Counted from the first letter of the stretch, positions 7,721 through 17,203 are shown. The stretch is 38,847 nucleotides of DNA from Denitrovibrio sp. (GCA_002869145.1 PKTM01000018.1:1-38847); one strand, 5' to 3'. Numbers and translations are program-made. The notes: a model not told the origin generated them from the sequence alone.

Positions 7721-9832
7721 ATGAACATGAAAACAAAAATTAAAAAAAGTCTGAAAGACGAAAAACTATACAAGAATCTGAAAACTTTTGCTTCTGCGTA
7801 TAAGCAGTCGAAAGCTAACGCATATGAAGGGCTGGATTTTGAAGCGATGAAAGCTGAGATGAACAGCCTCAAAGGATTGACCAGAAAAAGGGGGGAGGAT
7901 CTCTTTGAGGAGTTCACAAAGAACGCCTGCAAAAATGGCGCAAAGGTTTATCGTGCCGATACTGGCGAGGATGCCTGCGCATATATTGCCAGAATCTGTA
8001 AAGAGAAAGGTATCAAGTCAATTGTAAAATCCAAATCAATGACCAGCGAAGAGATACATTTGAATGATTACCTGGAGAAAGAGGGTATAAAACCTGTAGA
8101 GACTGACCTTGGCGAGTGGATACTGCAGCTTGCTCATGAACATCCGTCACACATGGTTATGCCGGCCATACATAAAACAAGAGATCAGGTGGCTGAGCTT
8201 TTCGAAAAAGCTCTCGGCGGAAAAGTTGACAAAGAAGATATCGAGGCTATGGTCAAAATTGCGCGTAAAGAGCTTCGGTCAGAATATTTTGAAGCGGGCG
8301 CAGGACTCACAGGGGCAAACGCCGCTGTGGCTTCAACAGGGACAATAGGCATAGTTACAAACGAGTGCAATGCAAGACTTTCTGCATCACTACCACCTGT
8401 ACACTTTGTGCTGATGGGCTACGAGAAGCTCGTTCCGGATTTCGAAACAGCCCTTAAACTGATACGCATGCTCCCTAAAAGCGCAACAGGTCAGAAGATA
8501 AGCACTTATGTTACATGGATCAAAGGGCAGAACGAATCGTTTAAGTCAGATAACAATACCAAAGAGACACATTATATATTTTTAGATAATGGCAGACTGC
8601 CTTTTCTGGAACACCCTATACTCTCAGAAGCGCTGAAGTGCATGCGCTGCGGAAGCTGTGCAAACATATGCCCCGCATACGAGATGGTTGGCGGGCACGT
8701 TTTCGGCCATGTCTATATTGGTGCGATAGGGCTTATTATGACAGCCATGTTTCACGGTGATGAAAACGCAAAAGATATACTGAAAATGTGTATAGGGTGC
8801 AGGGCGTGTTCGTCAAACTGCCCTTCAGGCATAGACCTTCAGAAAATAATAGCTGAGCTGAACATTTACAGCGGCAAAAAATACGGGCTGGGCTTTGGAA
8901 GAAAATTCCTTTACTCAAGTGTTATGTCCAGACCAGACCTTTTCAAAAATGTTATGGGTATCGGCCGAATATTTGCAAAGCCTTTGGTTAAAGACGGGTC
9001 AATAAAAAGCATCCCCATGGCAGGGGAACGGAATTTCAGAGAACTTCCTTCTATAGCAGAAAAAACTTTTACAGAAATTTACCAAGACAGAGACAAGACC
9101 TCTGAAAATACTGGCAAAAAAGTATTCTTTTATCAGGGGTGTGCTGTTGAGTATTTCTACCCTCAAATGGGTGTTGCTCTTGTGGAGCTTCTGGAACGGA
9201 AAGGATATCAGGTGGATGTACCCGAAAAATCAGTATGCTGCGGACTCCCTGCTCTGCACGGCGGAGACGGTGAAGGCGGTAAAAAAACCATAGAAAAAAA
9301 TCTGGCTATGATGAAAAATCCGGAAGATTACGATGCATATATAGTTTTATGTCCAAGCTGCGGTTTCGCTGTTAAGGATGATTTTCTGCATCATATGTCT
9401 GAGAATCCGGATATGTACAAAAAAGCTGAAAAGATATCAAAGAAGGTTATTTCGCTGGCGAACTTCCTAGAGAAAGAGGGCGTGAAGATTAGCGCAGAAA
9501 GTGCTGAAAAGGTGACATATCATTCCCCGTGCCACCAGAAGAGAGGGCTGGGCACAAATGCGGAAGAACTTCTTAAAGGTATTTTTGGTGATAATTTTGT
9601 ACCTTTGACAGATGCGGATGTATGCTGCGGATTTGGCGGAAGCTGGTCTGTTGATTTTCCGGGGATGTCAAAAGGTATACTTGGCAAAAAGATAGAAAAT
9701 ATAGAAGCAACGGGTGCTGACATAGTTCTTACAGATTGCCCCGGATGTGTTATCCAGATAAAAGGCGGGATAGACAAATACGGGCGGAAGCAGAAGGTGA
9801 TGCATCTGGCGGAGATGATAAAAGGATTATAA
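7721..9832 (+). CDS. Fused LutB-LutA Fe-S lactate oxidation protein
   Basis: About 703 residues. Order: a LUD domain (about residues 55-300), two [4Fe-4S] motifs (CMRCGSCANICP near 307 and CIGCRACSSNCP near 357), then two CCG domains (FYQGCAVEYFYP/VCCGLPA from about 467 and SPCHQKRG/VCCGFGGS/CPGC from about 600). It thus joins the LutB (LldF) and LutA (LldE) functions, separate proteins in Bacillus and Shewanella, in one chain. Similar fusions occur in Desulfovibrio lactate-oxidation loci. With LutC it should oxidise L-lactate to pyruvate. The frame opens at ATG 7712, overlapping lutC, but AAAGG at 7707-7711 fits ATG 7721 better. A strong terminator follows. Confidence 0.88.
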   Translation: MNMKTKIKKSLKDEKLYKNLKTFASAYKQSKANAYEGLDFEAMKAEMNSLKGLTRKRGEDLFEEFTKNACKNGAKVYRADTGEDACAYIARICKEKGIKSIVKSKSMTSEEIHLNDYLEKEGIKPVETDLGEWILQLAHEHPSHMVMPAIHKTRDQVAELFEKALGGKVDKEDIEAMVKIARKELRSEYFEAGAGLTGANAAVASTGTIGIVTNECNARLSASLPPVHFVLMGYEKLVPDFETALKLIRMLPKSATGQKISTYVTWIKGQNESFKSDNNTKETHYIFLDNGRLPFLEHPILSEALKCMRCGSCANICPAYEMVGGHVFGHVYIGAIGLIMTAMFHGDENAKDILKMCIGCRACSSNCPSGIDLQKIIAELNIYSGKKYGLGFGRKFLYSSVMSRPDLFKNVMGIGRIFAKPLVKDGSIKSIPMAGERNFRELPSIAEKTFTEIYQDRDKTSENTGKKVFFYQGCAVEYFYPQMGVALVELLERKGYQVDVPEKSVCCGLPALHGGDGEGGKKTIEKNLAMMKNPEDYDAYIVLCPSCGFAVKDDFLHHMSENPDMYKKAEKISKKVISLANFLEKEGVKISAESAEKVTYHSPCHQKRGLGTNAEELLKGIFGDNFVPLTDADVCCGFGGSWSVDFPGMSKGILGKKIENIEATGADIVLTDCPGCVIQIKGGIDKYGRKQKVMHLAEMIKGL

Positions 9833-9840
9833 TTACCGAT

Positions 9841-9870
9841 AAGCGCAGTCAAAAGGCTGCGCTTTTTTTT
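9841..9870 (+). terminator. Intrinsic terminator after lutBA
   Basis: A 10-bp stem, AAGCGCAGTC with GGCTGCGCTT (one T-G wobble), closes an AAAA loop and runs into eight or more T. It separates the lactate operon from the glycine cleavage operon. Confidence 0.9.
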
Positions 9871-9961
9871 GTTCTGTTTTTGTAAATTGTTCTGAACACT
9901 CATCAACTTTTTTCTCGAAAATTAATAATGTATTTAACATTTTATTGAGGTATTTTTTCTG

Positions 9962-9985
9962 TATAATTGGTACTAGACACGTCTA
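9962..9985 (+). promoter_or_regulatory. gcv promoter -10 with adjacent palindromic operator
   Basis: TATAAT (9962-9967) is a perfect -10. No good -35 lies at 16-18 bp (only AT-rich matches), suggesting activator dependence or a weak promoter. TAGAC-AC-GTCTA (9974-9985) is an inverted repeat at the expected start site, a typical repressor position. No glycine riboswitch is seen in the short leader. Confidence 0.55.
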
Positions 9986-10010
9986 ATCATATATGCAAGA
10001 GGTGACATCT

Positions 10011-11099
10011 GTGGATAAAAAAACCGTCCTATTCCAGAAACATACGGATTTGAAAGCGAAGATGGTTCCTTTTGGCGGATGGGAAATGCCCATTCAGTAC
10101 GAAGGGATTATTGCAGAGACCGAGCAGTGTCGCAAGAGTGTTTCAGTCTTCGACACTTGCCACATTGGAGAATTCAGATTTAAAGGCAATATTGCGACTT
10201 CCGGCATAGAAAAAGCAGTATCTTTTTATATAGAGAAAATACCTGTGGGCAGATGCAAGTATGGATTTCTCATGAATGAAGACGGCGGCGTTGTTGATGA
10301 CCTTATAGTTTATCGTCTGGCAGAGGATGAGCTTATGATTGTTGTGAACGCTGCAACTTGTGAAAACGATTTTAACTACATGAACTCACTCCTTGACGGC
10401 TCATCAGAATTTGTAAATATTTCAGAAAAGATATCAAAGATAGACGTTCAGGGACCTTTTGCCAAAGATGTAATGAAAGACATCTTTGATGCTGATTTTG
10501 ACAACATGAAGTATTTTGGCTTTTCACACGTCACATTTGATGATAAGGAGATACTTATCAGCCGGACGGGCTACACAGGCGAGCTTGGCTATGAGATATA
10601 CTCTGATGTCTCACAAGCTGAAAAGATATGGGACAGCCTGCTTGCAGACGAGAGGGTGAAGCCTGCCGGACTTGGTGCAAGGGACATTCTACGGTTAGAG
10701 GTCGGGCTCTCTCTTTACGGTCAGGAGCTGGACGAAAACATAACACCTGTGGAGGCCGGATTGCCGTTTTTTGTCACTTTTGACAAAGACTTTATCGGTG
10801 CAGATGTTTTAAGAAAGCAGAACGAGAATGGAACAGACAGGGTAAAGATAGCATTTGAGGCCGCAACCAGACGTTCACCCAGACACGGGTACGAGATACA
10901 TGCAGATGGAAAAATCATAGGCGAAGTTACCAGTGGTGTCTTCTCTACTATGTTGAAAAAAGGTATTGGGCTTGGTCTTGTGGAGACAGATTTCAGCAAG
11001 ACAGGCCAGCAGATAAAGATTGTCAGCGGTAAAACGCAGATAGATGCAAAAATATGTGAACTCCCCTTTTACAAAGGCGGCACAGCCAGAAAAAAATAA
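10011..11099 (+). CDS. gcvT: Glycine cleavage system T protein (aminomethyltransferase)
   Basis: 362 residues from GTG 10011. It transfers the methylene group of the aminomethyl-lipoyl H protein to tetrahydrofolate, releasing ammonia. Hallmarks are the N-terminal KMVPFGGWEMP, DVQGPFAKDVM, SRTGYTGELGYEIY and GLGARDILRLEVGLSLYG. The frame also has ATG 9993, but that codon lacks a Shine-Dalgarno and lies within about 20 bases of the deduced transcript start. AAGAGGTG (9997-10004) sits 6 bases before GTG 10011, and the protein then begins with the family-typical DKKTVLFQKH. It is the first gene of a seven-gene operon. Confidence 0.93.
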   Translation: MDKKTVLFQKHTDLKAKMVPFGGWEMPIQYEGIIAETEQCRKSVSVFDTCHIGEFRFKGNIATSGIEKAVSFYIEKIPVGRCKYGFLMNEDGGVVDDLIVYRLAEDELMIVVNAATCENDFNYMNSLLDGSSEFVNISEKISKIDVQGPFAKDVMKDIFDADFDNMKYFGFSHVTFDDKEILISRTGYTGELGYEIYSDVSQAEKIWDSLLADERVKPAGLGARDILRLEVGLSLYGQELDENITPVEAGLPFFVTFDKDFIGADVLRKQNENGTDRVKIAFEAATRRSPRHGYEIHADGKIIGEVTSGVFSTMLKKGIGLGLVETDFSKTGQQIKIVSGKTQIDAKICELPFYKGGTARKK

Positions 11100-11116
11100 C
11101 TTTGCGGAGATTTTAG

Positions 11117-11488
11117 ATGAAGATTTTTTACACAAAAGAGCATGAGTGGGTCAAGATCGAAGGTACAACAGGAACAATAGGTATCTCTGTTTATGCGGCA
11201 GAGCAGCTTGGTGATATAACCTATGTAGAGGTTCCGGATGTTGGTGAAGACCTTGTTAAAGGCGAGACTTTCTGCAGCGTAGAATCAGTGAAAGCTGCAA
11301 GTGACATTTATGCCCCAGTTTCCGGCGTTGTTACAGCCACAAACGACGAACTTATGGAAACACCTGAAATAGTAAATGAAAGTGCTGAAGACGAAGGCTG
11401 GATAGTCACTCTTGAGATCACCGATACTGATAGAGAAGGGCTTTTGACAGCTGAAGAATACGATGCATACCTCGAAACACTAGACTAG
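11117..11488 (+). CDS. gcvH: Glycine cleavage system H protein
   Basis: 123 residues, normal for GcvH. It is the lipoyl-carrying shuttle between the P, T and L proteins. The lipoylation lysine lies in CSVESVKAASDIYAPVSG, and the family C-terminal EDEGWIVTLEI is present. It lies 17 bases after gcvT and 8 bases before gcvPA. Confidence 0.95.
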   Translation: MKIFYTKEHEWVKIEGTTGTIGISVYAAEQLGDITYVEVPDVGEDLVKGETFCSVESVKAASDIYAPVSGVVTATNDELMETPEIVNESAEDEGWIVTLEITDTDREGLLTAEEYDAYLETLD

Positions 11489-11496
11489 GAAAAATT

Positions 11497-12816
11497 ATGA
11501 AATTCACACCACACACTATCGAGGAGACTGCTGAGATGCTTGAAACCATTGGTGTTTCGCAGGTCAGTGATCTATTCTCACCTATTCCGGACGAGCTGAA
11601 AACAGAGAAGTTTGACCTTCCTGTAGGTATCAGTGAGTCAGAGACAATGAAGATAATGAAAAAACTTGCCGGCAAGAATGATGCAGACATGGTCTGTTTT
11701 CTGGGTGGAGGAGTATACGAACACTTTATCCCCGCCGCAGTGGACGCTCTTTCGTCCCGACCGGAATTTTACACAGCATACACACCTTACCAGCCAGAGG
11801 CGTCACAAGGCACTTTGCAGGTTCTTTACGAATTCCAGACCATGATGTGCGAGCTTACAGGGATGGAAGCATCAAACGCATCCATGTACGACGGCGGAAC
11901 GGCACTGGCAGAAGCTGCTCTTATGGCGCTGCGTATATCAAAAAAACGCAGCAGAATAGTTTTAGATGGCTCTGTGAATCCAGTGCAGAAAGAGATAGTT
12001 AAAACCTATCTTAGTTTTCTGGAGGTGGAAGTCGCAGACATCGAATATGGTTCGGACGATTCAATAAACAACTATCTGGACGGGCAAACAGCAGGATTTA
12101 TTTTTCAGAACCCAGCTTTTGACGGAACAGTGAAAGACTATACAGAGATAAACGAAAAGATACACGCAGATAAAGCCGTATCTGTGGTTTCTGTTTATCC
12201 TATCTCTCTCGGCCTCATAAAAACCCCCGGCGATATGGGATTCGACATTGCTGTAGGTGACGGCCAGTCACTCGGAAATCCGCTCAGTTTCGGCGGTCCA
12301 TATTTTGGTTTTATGACCACAACGATGAAACACATAAGAAATCTGCCGGGCAGGATTGTGGGCAAGACCGTGGACACAAAAGGGCGTGACGGATATGTTC
12401 TTACTCTTCAGGCCAGAGAGCAGCATATCAGAAGACAAAAGGCCACATCAAACATTTGCAGTAACCAGTCACTTTGCGCCATGAACGGGCTTTTTTACAT
12501 GTCGCTCATGGGTGAGAAAGGGCTTATGGATGCTGCCTCCCTCTGCAAGAGTAAGGCGGAATATGCCAAATCTGAGCTTGCAAAAGTGAAAGGCGTGAAA
12601 GTGGCTGATGGTGAGACCTTTAACGAGTTTGTTGTTGAACTTTCGGCAAAAGCGGAAGATGTTTGCCTAAAGCTTGCTGATAAAGGGATACTGGCGGGAA
12701 TTCCAATGAATAACTATATAAACGATGCTGAAAACAAGCTTCTTGTAGCTGTTACAGAGCTTCGGACAAAGCAGGATATCGATACACTGGTAAGTGAGAT
12801 AGGGGGTGCTTTATGA
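11497..12816 (+). CDS. gcvPA: Glycine dehydrogenase (decarboxylating) subunit 1
   Basis: 439 residues, the alpha chain of the split P protein found in many bacteria and archaea. With GcvPB it decarboxylates glycine using PLP. Recognised by the N-terminal IPDELK segment, YTPYQPEASQGTLQVLYEFQT, EASNASMYDGGTALAEA, GDGQSLGNPLSFGGPYFGF and EQHIRRQKATSNICSNQSLCA. The gene ends in a 4-base ATGA overlap with gcvPB. Confidence 0.95.
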   Translation: MKFTPHTIEETAEMLETIGVSQVSDLFSPIPDELKTEKFDLPVGISESETMKIMKKLAGKNDADMVCFLGGGVYEHFIPAAVDALSSRPEFYTAYTPYQPEASQGTLQVLYEFQTMMCELTGMEASNASMYDGGTALAEAALMALRISKKRSRIVLDGSVNPVQKEIVKTYLSFLEVEVADIEYGSDDSINNYLDGQTAGFIFQNPAFDGTVKDYTEINEKIHADKAVSVVSVYPISLGLIKTPGDMGFDIAVGDGQSLGNPLSFGGPYFGFMTTTMKHIRNLPGRIVGKTVDTKGRDGYVLTLQAREQHIRRQKATSNICSNQSLCAMNGLFYMSLMGEKGLMDAASLCKSKAEYAKSELAKVKGVKVADGETFNEFVVELSAKAEDVCLKLADKGILAGIPMNNYINDAENKLLVAVTELRTKQDIDTLVSEIGGAL

Positions 12817-14252
12817 GCGAACTTCTTTTTACAAAATCAGTGAAGGGCAGATGTGGTGCATCGCTTCCTGTAATGGATGTTTCAAAGGCTGAGATGTCAG
12901 ATTCGCTCAGACGGGCTAAACCCGCAGAGATAGGCGAATATTCGGAGCTTGACGTAGTGCGTCACTACACAAACCTCTCACTGAAAAACTTTTCAGTGGA
13001 TACTCATTTTTATCCGCTAGGCTCCTGTACCATGAAATATAACCCTAAGGTGTGTGAAAAAGCTGCAAGGCTGGACGGCTTTGGCTCTTTGCACCCTATG
13101 ATGCCAGTGTCCGGTGCGCTTGACAGATGTCAGGGCGCTTTGGAGATGATATTCGAGCTGGAAAAACATCTGGCAGAGGTGACTGGTATGGATGCTGTGA
13201 CCACACAGCCTCTTGCCGGAGCACACGGTGAGATGCTTGGTATTATGCTGATAGCTAGCTACCACAGAGCAAAAGGGAACAAAAAGAGATATGTGATAGT
13301 TCCTGATTCGTCCCATGGAACAAACCCGGCAACAGCGTCCATGATGGGGTACGAAATAATAACTGTCCCTACAGCGGACTATGGCGATATGGATCTGGAC
13401 ATATTCAGAGAGAAGATGAACGATGAGGTTGCGGCGGTTATGATGACCAATCCGAACACCCTCGGCGTTTTCAACCCATACATTAAAGAGATCAGCGATA
13501 TAGCACATTCATACGATGCACTGCTTTATTATGACGGCGCAAACCTTAATGCCATACTTGGAAAGGTTCGCCCGGGCGACCTTGGTTTTGACGTGGTTCA
13601 TGTGAACCTCCATAAAACCTACGCCACACCTCACGGTTCTGGCGGTCCCGGTTCCGGACCTGTCGGCTGTAAAGAGAAACTTATTCCGTTTCTGCCTAAA
13701 CCGGCTGTTGTTAAAAACGGCGAAAAGTTTGAGCTGAACACGAAAGGTGTGGATTCTGCACGCATAACATCATACTTCGGCAACTACGGAGTACTGGTGA
13801 AGGCGTATGCTTATGCGCTAATGATGGGCTCAGACGGGCTTCGCGATGTGGCTGAAAAGGCTGTGCTGAATGCTAACTATATGATGCACAGGCTGAAGCC
13901 GTACTATCACCTCCCATACGACAAAACATGCATGCACGAATGTGTCTTTTCTGCTTCGAAACAGGCGGAAAAAGGTGTTCACGCTCTTGATATAGCAAAA
14001 GCTTTGATAGACAGAGGTTTTCATCCGCCGACAGTCTATTTTCCGCTTATAGTTCCAGAAGCTATGATGGTGGAGCCCACAGAAACAGAAAGCAAACAGA
14101 CAATGGATATTTTTTGTGAAGCTATGATAGAGATTGCTGAAATGACAGAGAAAGATCCTGACAGCCTTCATGAGGCGCCTGTCACCAGACCTGTAACAAG
14201 GCTTGATGAAACACTTGCTGCCAGACAAGTGGATGTCAGATACAGTCGATGA
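12813..14252 (+). CDS. gcvPB: Glycine dehydrogenase (decarboxylating) subunit 2
   Basis: 479 residues, the beta chain carrying the PLP lysine in NLHKTYATPHGSGGPGSGPVG. Other signatures are FYPLGSCTMKYNPK, QPLAGAHGE and PDSSHGTNPATASM. It overlaps gcvPA at its start (ATGA) and the lipoyl transferase at its end, so the P-protein subunits should be made in equal amounts. Confidence 0.95.
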   Translation: MSELLFTKSVKGRCGASLPVMDVSKAEMSDSLRRAKPAEIGEYSELDVVRHYTNLSLKNFSVDTHFYPLGSCTMKYNPKVCEKAARLDGFGSLHPMMPVSGALDRCQGALEMIFELEKHLAEVTGMDAVTTQPLAGAHGEMLGIMLIASYHRAKGNKKRYVIVPDSSHGTNPATASMMGYEIITVPTADYGDMDLDIFREKMNDEVAAVMMTNPNTLGVFNPYIKEISDIAHSYDALLYYDGANLNAILGKVRPGDLGFDVVHVNLHKTYATPHGSGGPGSGPVGCKEKLIPFLPKPAVVKNGEKFELNTKGVDSARITSYFGNYGVLVKAYAYALMMGSDGLRDVAEKAVLNANYMMHRLKPYYHLPYDKTCMHECVFSASKQAEKGVHALDIAKALIDRGFHPPTVYFPLIVPEAMMVEPTETESKQTMDIFCEAMIEIAEMTEKDPDSLHEAPVTRPVTRLDETLAARQVDVRYSR

Positions 14253-15031
14253 CTAAATGGCGGCTTATTGATACTGGCTTTTTGAACGGATATGAAAACA
14301 TGGCACTGGATGAGGCTCTTCTTATTAATTTCAAAGAGGGCAGCAGTCCTGTGCTTCGTCTTTATGGCTGGGAACCTGCCGCAGTTTCTATAGGGCGGTT
14401 TCAAAAAATAAGTGACTTTTTGAACGCTGCTGAATGCACTGCCAGAAACATTCCGATAGTTCGACGTATAACAGGCGGGGGGATGATATACCACCACAAA
14501 GAGCTAACGTACAGCATAGTGGCAACGCCTGAACACCTCGGAGTTTCTAAAAAACCTGCTGATGCTTACCGGAAAATATGTGGTTTTCTTCTGGAATTTT
14601 ACCGCAGACTTTGGATGGAAGCTGATTTCGCTATGGATACTAAAGGCTGGCAGTTTGGCGGAAGGGAAAACTTTTGTTTTGCAGCAAACGAACAGTACGA
14701 CATTGTTATTAATGGTAAAAAAATAGGCGGGAACGCGCAGAGGTGGCTCAAAAATGCTGTATTTCAGCACGGCTCAATCCCTGTTGAGAACTGCATAGAG
14801 CAAGCATCCAGTCTGCTTATTTCTAAACCGGATAATATTTTAGAGAGTTCAACATCACTAAAAGAGCAGGGCGTTGATGAAACTTACAGGTATTTGTTTA
14901 CCCTTATGAAAGACTCATTTTTAGCCAAAACTTATGATGATGCGCTCACTGATGCTGAAAAAGCTACAATGAACGAGCTGCTGGAAACTAAATATAAACC
15001 AGATTCATGGAAAAATTATGAAGATCAGTAG
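14249..15031 (+). CDS. LplA/LipM-type lipoyl or octanoyl protein transferase
   Basis: 260 residues of the BPL/LplA/LipB fold. RRITGGGMIYHHKELTYS is the family RRxTGGGAVxH motif, and NGKKIGGNAQRW with FQHGSIP holds the conserved lysine region. A cysteine in ENFCFAANEQYDI occupies the position of the LipM catalytic cysteine (family pattern CFxxxxxYEI), so octanoyl transfer from ACP to GcvH, followed by sulfur insertion by the next gene product, is more likely than ATP-dependent lipoate ligation. I cannot exclude LplA. It overlaps gcvPB by 4 bases and lipA by 14 bases. Confidence 0.8.
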   Translation: MTKWRLIDTGFLNGYENMALDEALLINFKEGSSPVLRLYGWEPAAVSIGRFQKISDFLNAAECTARNIPIVRRITGGGMIYHHKELTYSIVATPEHLGVSKKPADAYRKICGFLLEFYRRLWMEADFAMDTKGWQFGGRENFCFAANEQYDIVINGKKIGGNAQRWLKNAVFQHGSIPVENCIEQASSLLISKPDNILESSTSLKEQGVDETYRYLFTLMKDSFLAKTYDDALTDAEKATMNELLETKYKPDSWKNYEDQ

Positions 15032-15854
15032 AAAACCTGAATGGCTGAATAAAAAGATAGATTTTAGAGCTCATCAGGAGATGAGCGTTATGCTGAAAGG
15101 GTTCAAACTGAATACTATATGCAGTGAAGCTGCATGCCCTAATATATCTGAGTGTTTTTCATGCGGCCGTGCGACCTTCCTCATCATGGGCACAAAGTGC
15201 ACAAGGGAATGCTCATTTTGTAATGTGTCAAAAGAGAAACCGGGCGAGCTTGATAAAGAAGAACCTGCCAATGTAGCAGAGGCTGTGAAAAAGCTTGGGC
15301 TTGCGCATGTTGTAATAACCAGCCCCACAAGGGATGACCTGTGTGATTATGGCGCAGGGCATTTTGCTTATACAGTTAAAGCTGTCAGAGAAGTTTCGCC
15401 GGAGACAAGGGTAGAACTGCTTGTACCGGATTTCAGAGGAGACTTAAAATCACTTGAAACAGTGGCTGAGGTGAAGCCGGATATATTCGGCCATAACCTT
15501 GAAACAGTAAGCAGGCTTTACCATATCAGAAAAGGTGCAGACTATCAGCTATCACTGAAACTGCTTAAAAATGCCTCAGAGATGGGCATGCTTACAAAAT
15601 CAGGCATCATGGCGGGACTCGGTGAAAAAGAAGATGAGGTCGCAGAGCTTATGGATGACCTTCGGGAAGCTGGGGTGGATTATTTTAGTATTGGCCAGTA
15701 CCTGCAGCCGTCCAGAAATCACTACGATGTTGCTGAATTTGTAAGACCAGAAATATTTGATAGATATAAAACACTTGCCATTGAAAAAGGTTTTAAGCAT
15801 GTTGAGTCTGCTCCCTATGTGAGGAGTTCCTACATGGCGGAGGAGTACAAATGA
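15018..15854 (+). CDS. lipA: Lipoyl synthase (radical SAM), slightly divergent
   Basis: 278 residues. It inserts two sulfurs into the octanoyl chain on GcvH. The auxiliary cluster motif CSEAACPNISEC (CX4CX5C), the radical-SAM motif CTRECSFC (CX3CX2C) and the C-terminal VRSSYMAEEY with its cluster-ligating serine are all present. Odd: the usually invariant SVDRDDLxDGGA stretch reads SPTRDDLCDYGA here, so this could be a specialised paralogue dedicated to GcvH. Its stop overlaps the lpd start (ATGA). Confidence 0.9.
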   Translation: MKISRKPEWLNKKIDFRAHQEMSVMLKGFKLNTICSEAACPNISECFSCGRATFLIMGTKCTRECSFCNVSKEKPGELDKEEPANVAEAVKKLGLAHVVITSPTRDDLCDYGAGHFAYTVKAVREVSPETRVELLVPDFRGDLKSLETVAEVKPDIFGHNLETVSRLYHIRKGADYQLSLKLLKNASEMGMLTKSGIMAGLGEKEDEVAELMDDLREAGVDYFSIGQYLQPSRNHYDVAEFVRPEIFDRYKTLAIEKGFKHVESAPYVRSSYMAEEYK

Positions 15855-17203
15855 ATAAATATGATGTGATTGTAATAGGCGGCGGCCCGGCAGGCTACAA
15901 GTCTGCTCTTAAGCTGGCAGGTATGGACAAAAAAGTCTGCATTATTGATAAAAGCAGCAAACACCTTGGTGGAACCTGTTTGAACCAGGGGTGTATCCCG
16001 GTAAAATCACTACTGAAGTCAGCAGAAGTTTATAAAACAGCAATGAATGCAGCGGAATATGGTGTTCAGACAGGCGAAGTGTCTTTCAGCCTGAGCGCAG
16101 TAAAACAGAAGATGCTGAAAAACATTGAACTCCTCAATAACGGTCTTGCAGGAACAATAAAGCGTGCGAAGATAGAGTTTGTTGAAGGGTATGGAAGTTT
16201 TGTAGATAAAAACACTGTGGCAGTAGGTGAAAAGCAGCTGCAGGCTGATTATATAATAATAGCAGCAGGTTCTGTTGCTTCTGAACTGCCTGATATAAAG
16301 CCAGACGGAGACAGGATTCTTACCAGCAGAGAACTGCTTATGAACGAGGAATTTCAAGAAAAACTACTTATAATAGGCGGGGGAGTTATCGGATGTGAGT
16401 TTGCAACATTTTATAACAGACTTGGGACTGCTGTAACTATAGTTGAGCCTATGGCTGAACTTCTGCCGAATGAAGAAGAGGAGACAGGGAAAGCTGTTAA
16501 GCGTGAATTCAAAAAAGCAGGCATAGTCTCTGAGACCAGTTCTCTGGTTAAGTCGCTCACATATGAAGAAGGCCGTGTTAGAGCGGTCATTTCCGGTAAA
16601 AAAGTTCGAGAGGACAGCTTTGATCTTGTTCTGCTTGCTGTTGGACGAAAACCGAATCTGAGCGGGCTAGAGCTTTCAAAAGCTGGTGTACAGACAGAAA
16701 GAGGGCATATAAAGGTTAATAAATATATGCAGACCACTGCGGAAAATATATATAGCGCCGGTGATGCGGCAGATGGCTGGATGCTTGCTCATTCTGCATA
16801 TGATGAGGGTATGTGTGCGGCTAAGAACATTGTATACGGCAATAAATACATGCCTGAACGCACTGCTGTACCGAGGGTTGTTTATTGCAGTCCGGAAGTT
16901 GGAGCGGCAGGACTCACAGAAGAACAGGCTGCAGATAAATATGAGATAGAAGTTTATAAAACTCTCTTTAAACCTAACGCAAAAGCTCTTATAGAGGGAG
17001 CAGGCGAGGGGTTTGTAAAGGTGATCTCAGATAAAAAATCAGGGGTTGTTCTTGGTGCTTGTGTTGTGGGCAAATCTGCAACGGAGCTCATTCATGAGTT
17101 CATACCTGTGATAAAAAACAAACTCACCGTAAGTGACCTTGCAGGCTGTGTGCATGGTCATCCAACTCTCAGCGAGACAGTATGGGAAACTTTGTTAAGC
17201 TGA
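15851..17203 (+). CDS. lpdA: Dihydrolipoamide dehydrogenase (glycine cleavage L protein)
   Basis: 450 residues. It reoxidises the dihydrolipoyl H protein with NAD. It has the N-terminal FAD site VIGGGPAGYKSA, the redox disulfide GGTCLNQGCIPVKSLL, the NAD-binding LLIIGGGVIGCEFA, and the C-terminal active-site HGHPTLSETVWE with its His-Glu pair. The usual GCIPSK is GCIPVK. It is the last gene of the glycine cleavage operon. No convincing intrinsic terminator follows it. Confidence 0.93.
   Translation: MNKYDVIVIGGGPAGYKSALKLAGMDKKVCIIDKSSKHLGGTCLNQGCIPVKSLLKSAEVYKTAMNAAEYGVQTGEVSFSLSAVKQKMLKNIELLNNGLAGTIKRAKIEFVEGYGSFVDKNTVAVGEKQLQADYIIIAAGSVASELPDIKPDGDRILTSRELLMNEEFQEKLLIIGGGVIGCEFATFYNRLGTAVTIVEPMAELLPNEEEETGKAVKREFKKAGIVSETSSLVKSLTYEEGRVRAVISGKKVREDSFDLVLLAVGRKPNLSGLELSKAGVQTERGHIKVNKYMQTTAENIYSAGDAADGWMLAHSAYDEGMCAAKNIVYGNKYMPERTAVPRVVYCSPEVGAAGLTEEQAADKYEIEVYKTLFKPNAKALIEGAGEGFVKVISDKKSGVVLGACVVGKSATELIHEFIPVIKNKLTVSDLAGCVHGHPTLSETVWETLLS

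Noticed and set aside
9865-10010. Possible glycine riboswitch upstream of gcvT
   Set aside because: The leader from the deduced start to the start codon is under 40 bases, and no riboswitch-like conserved core was seen.
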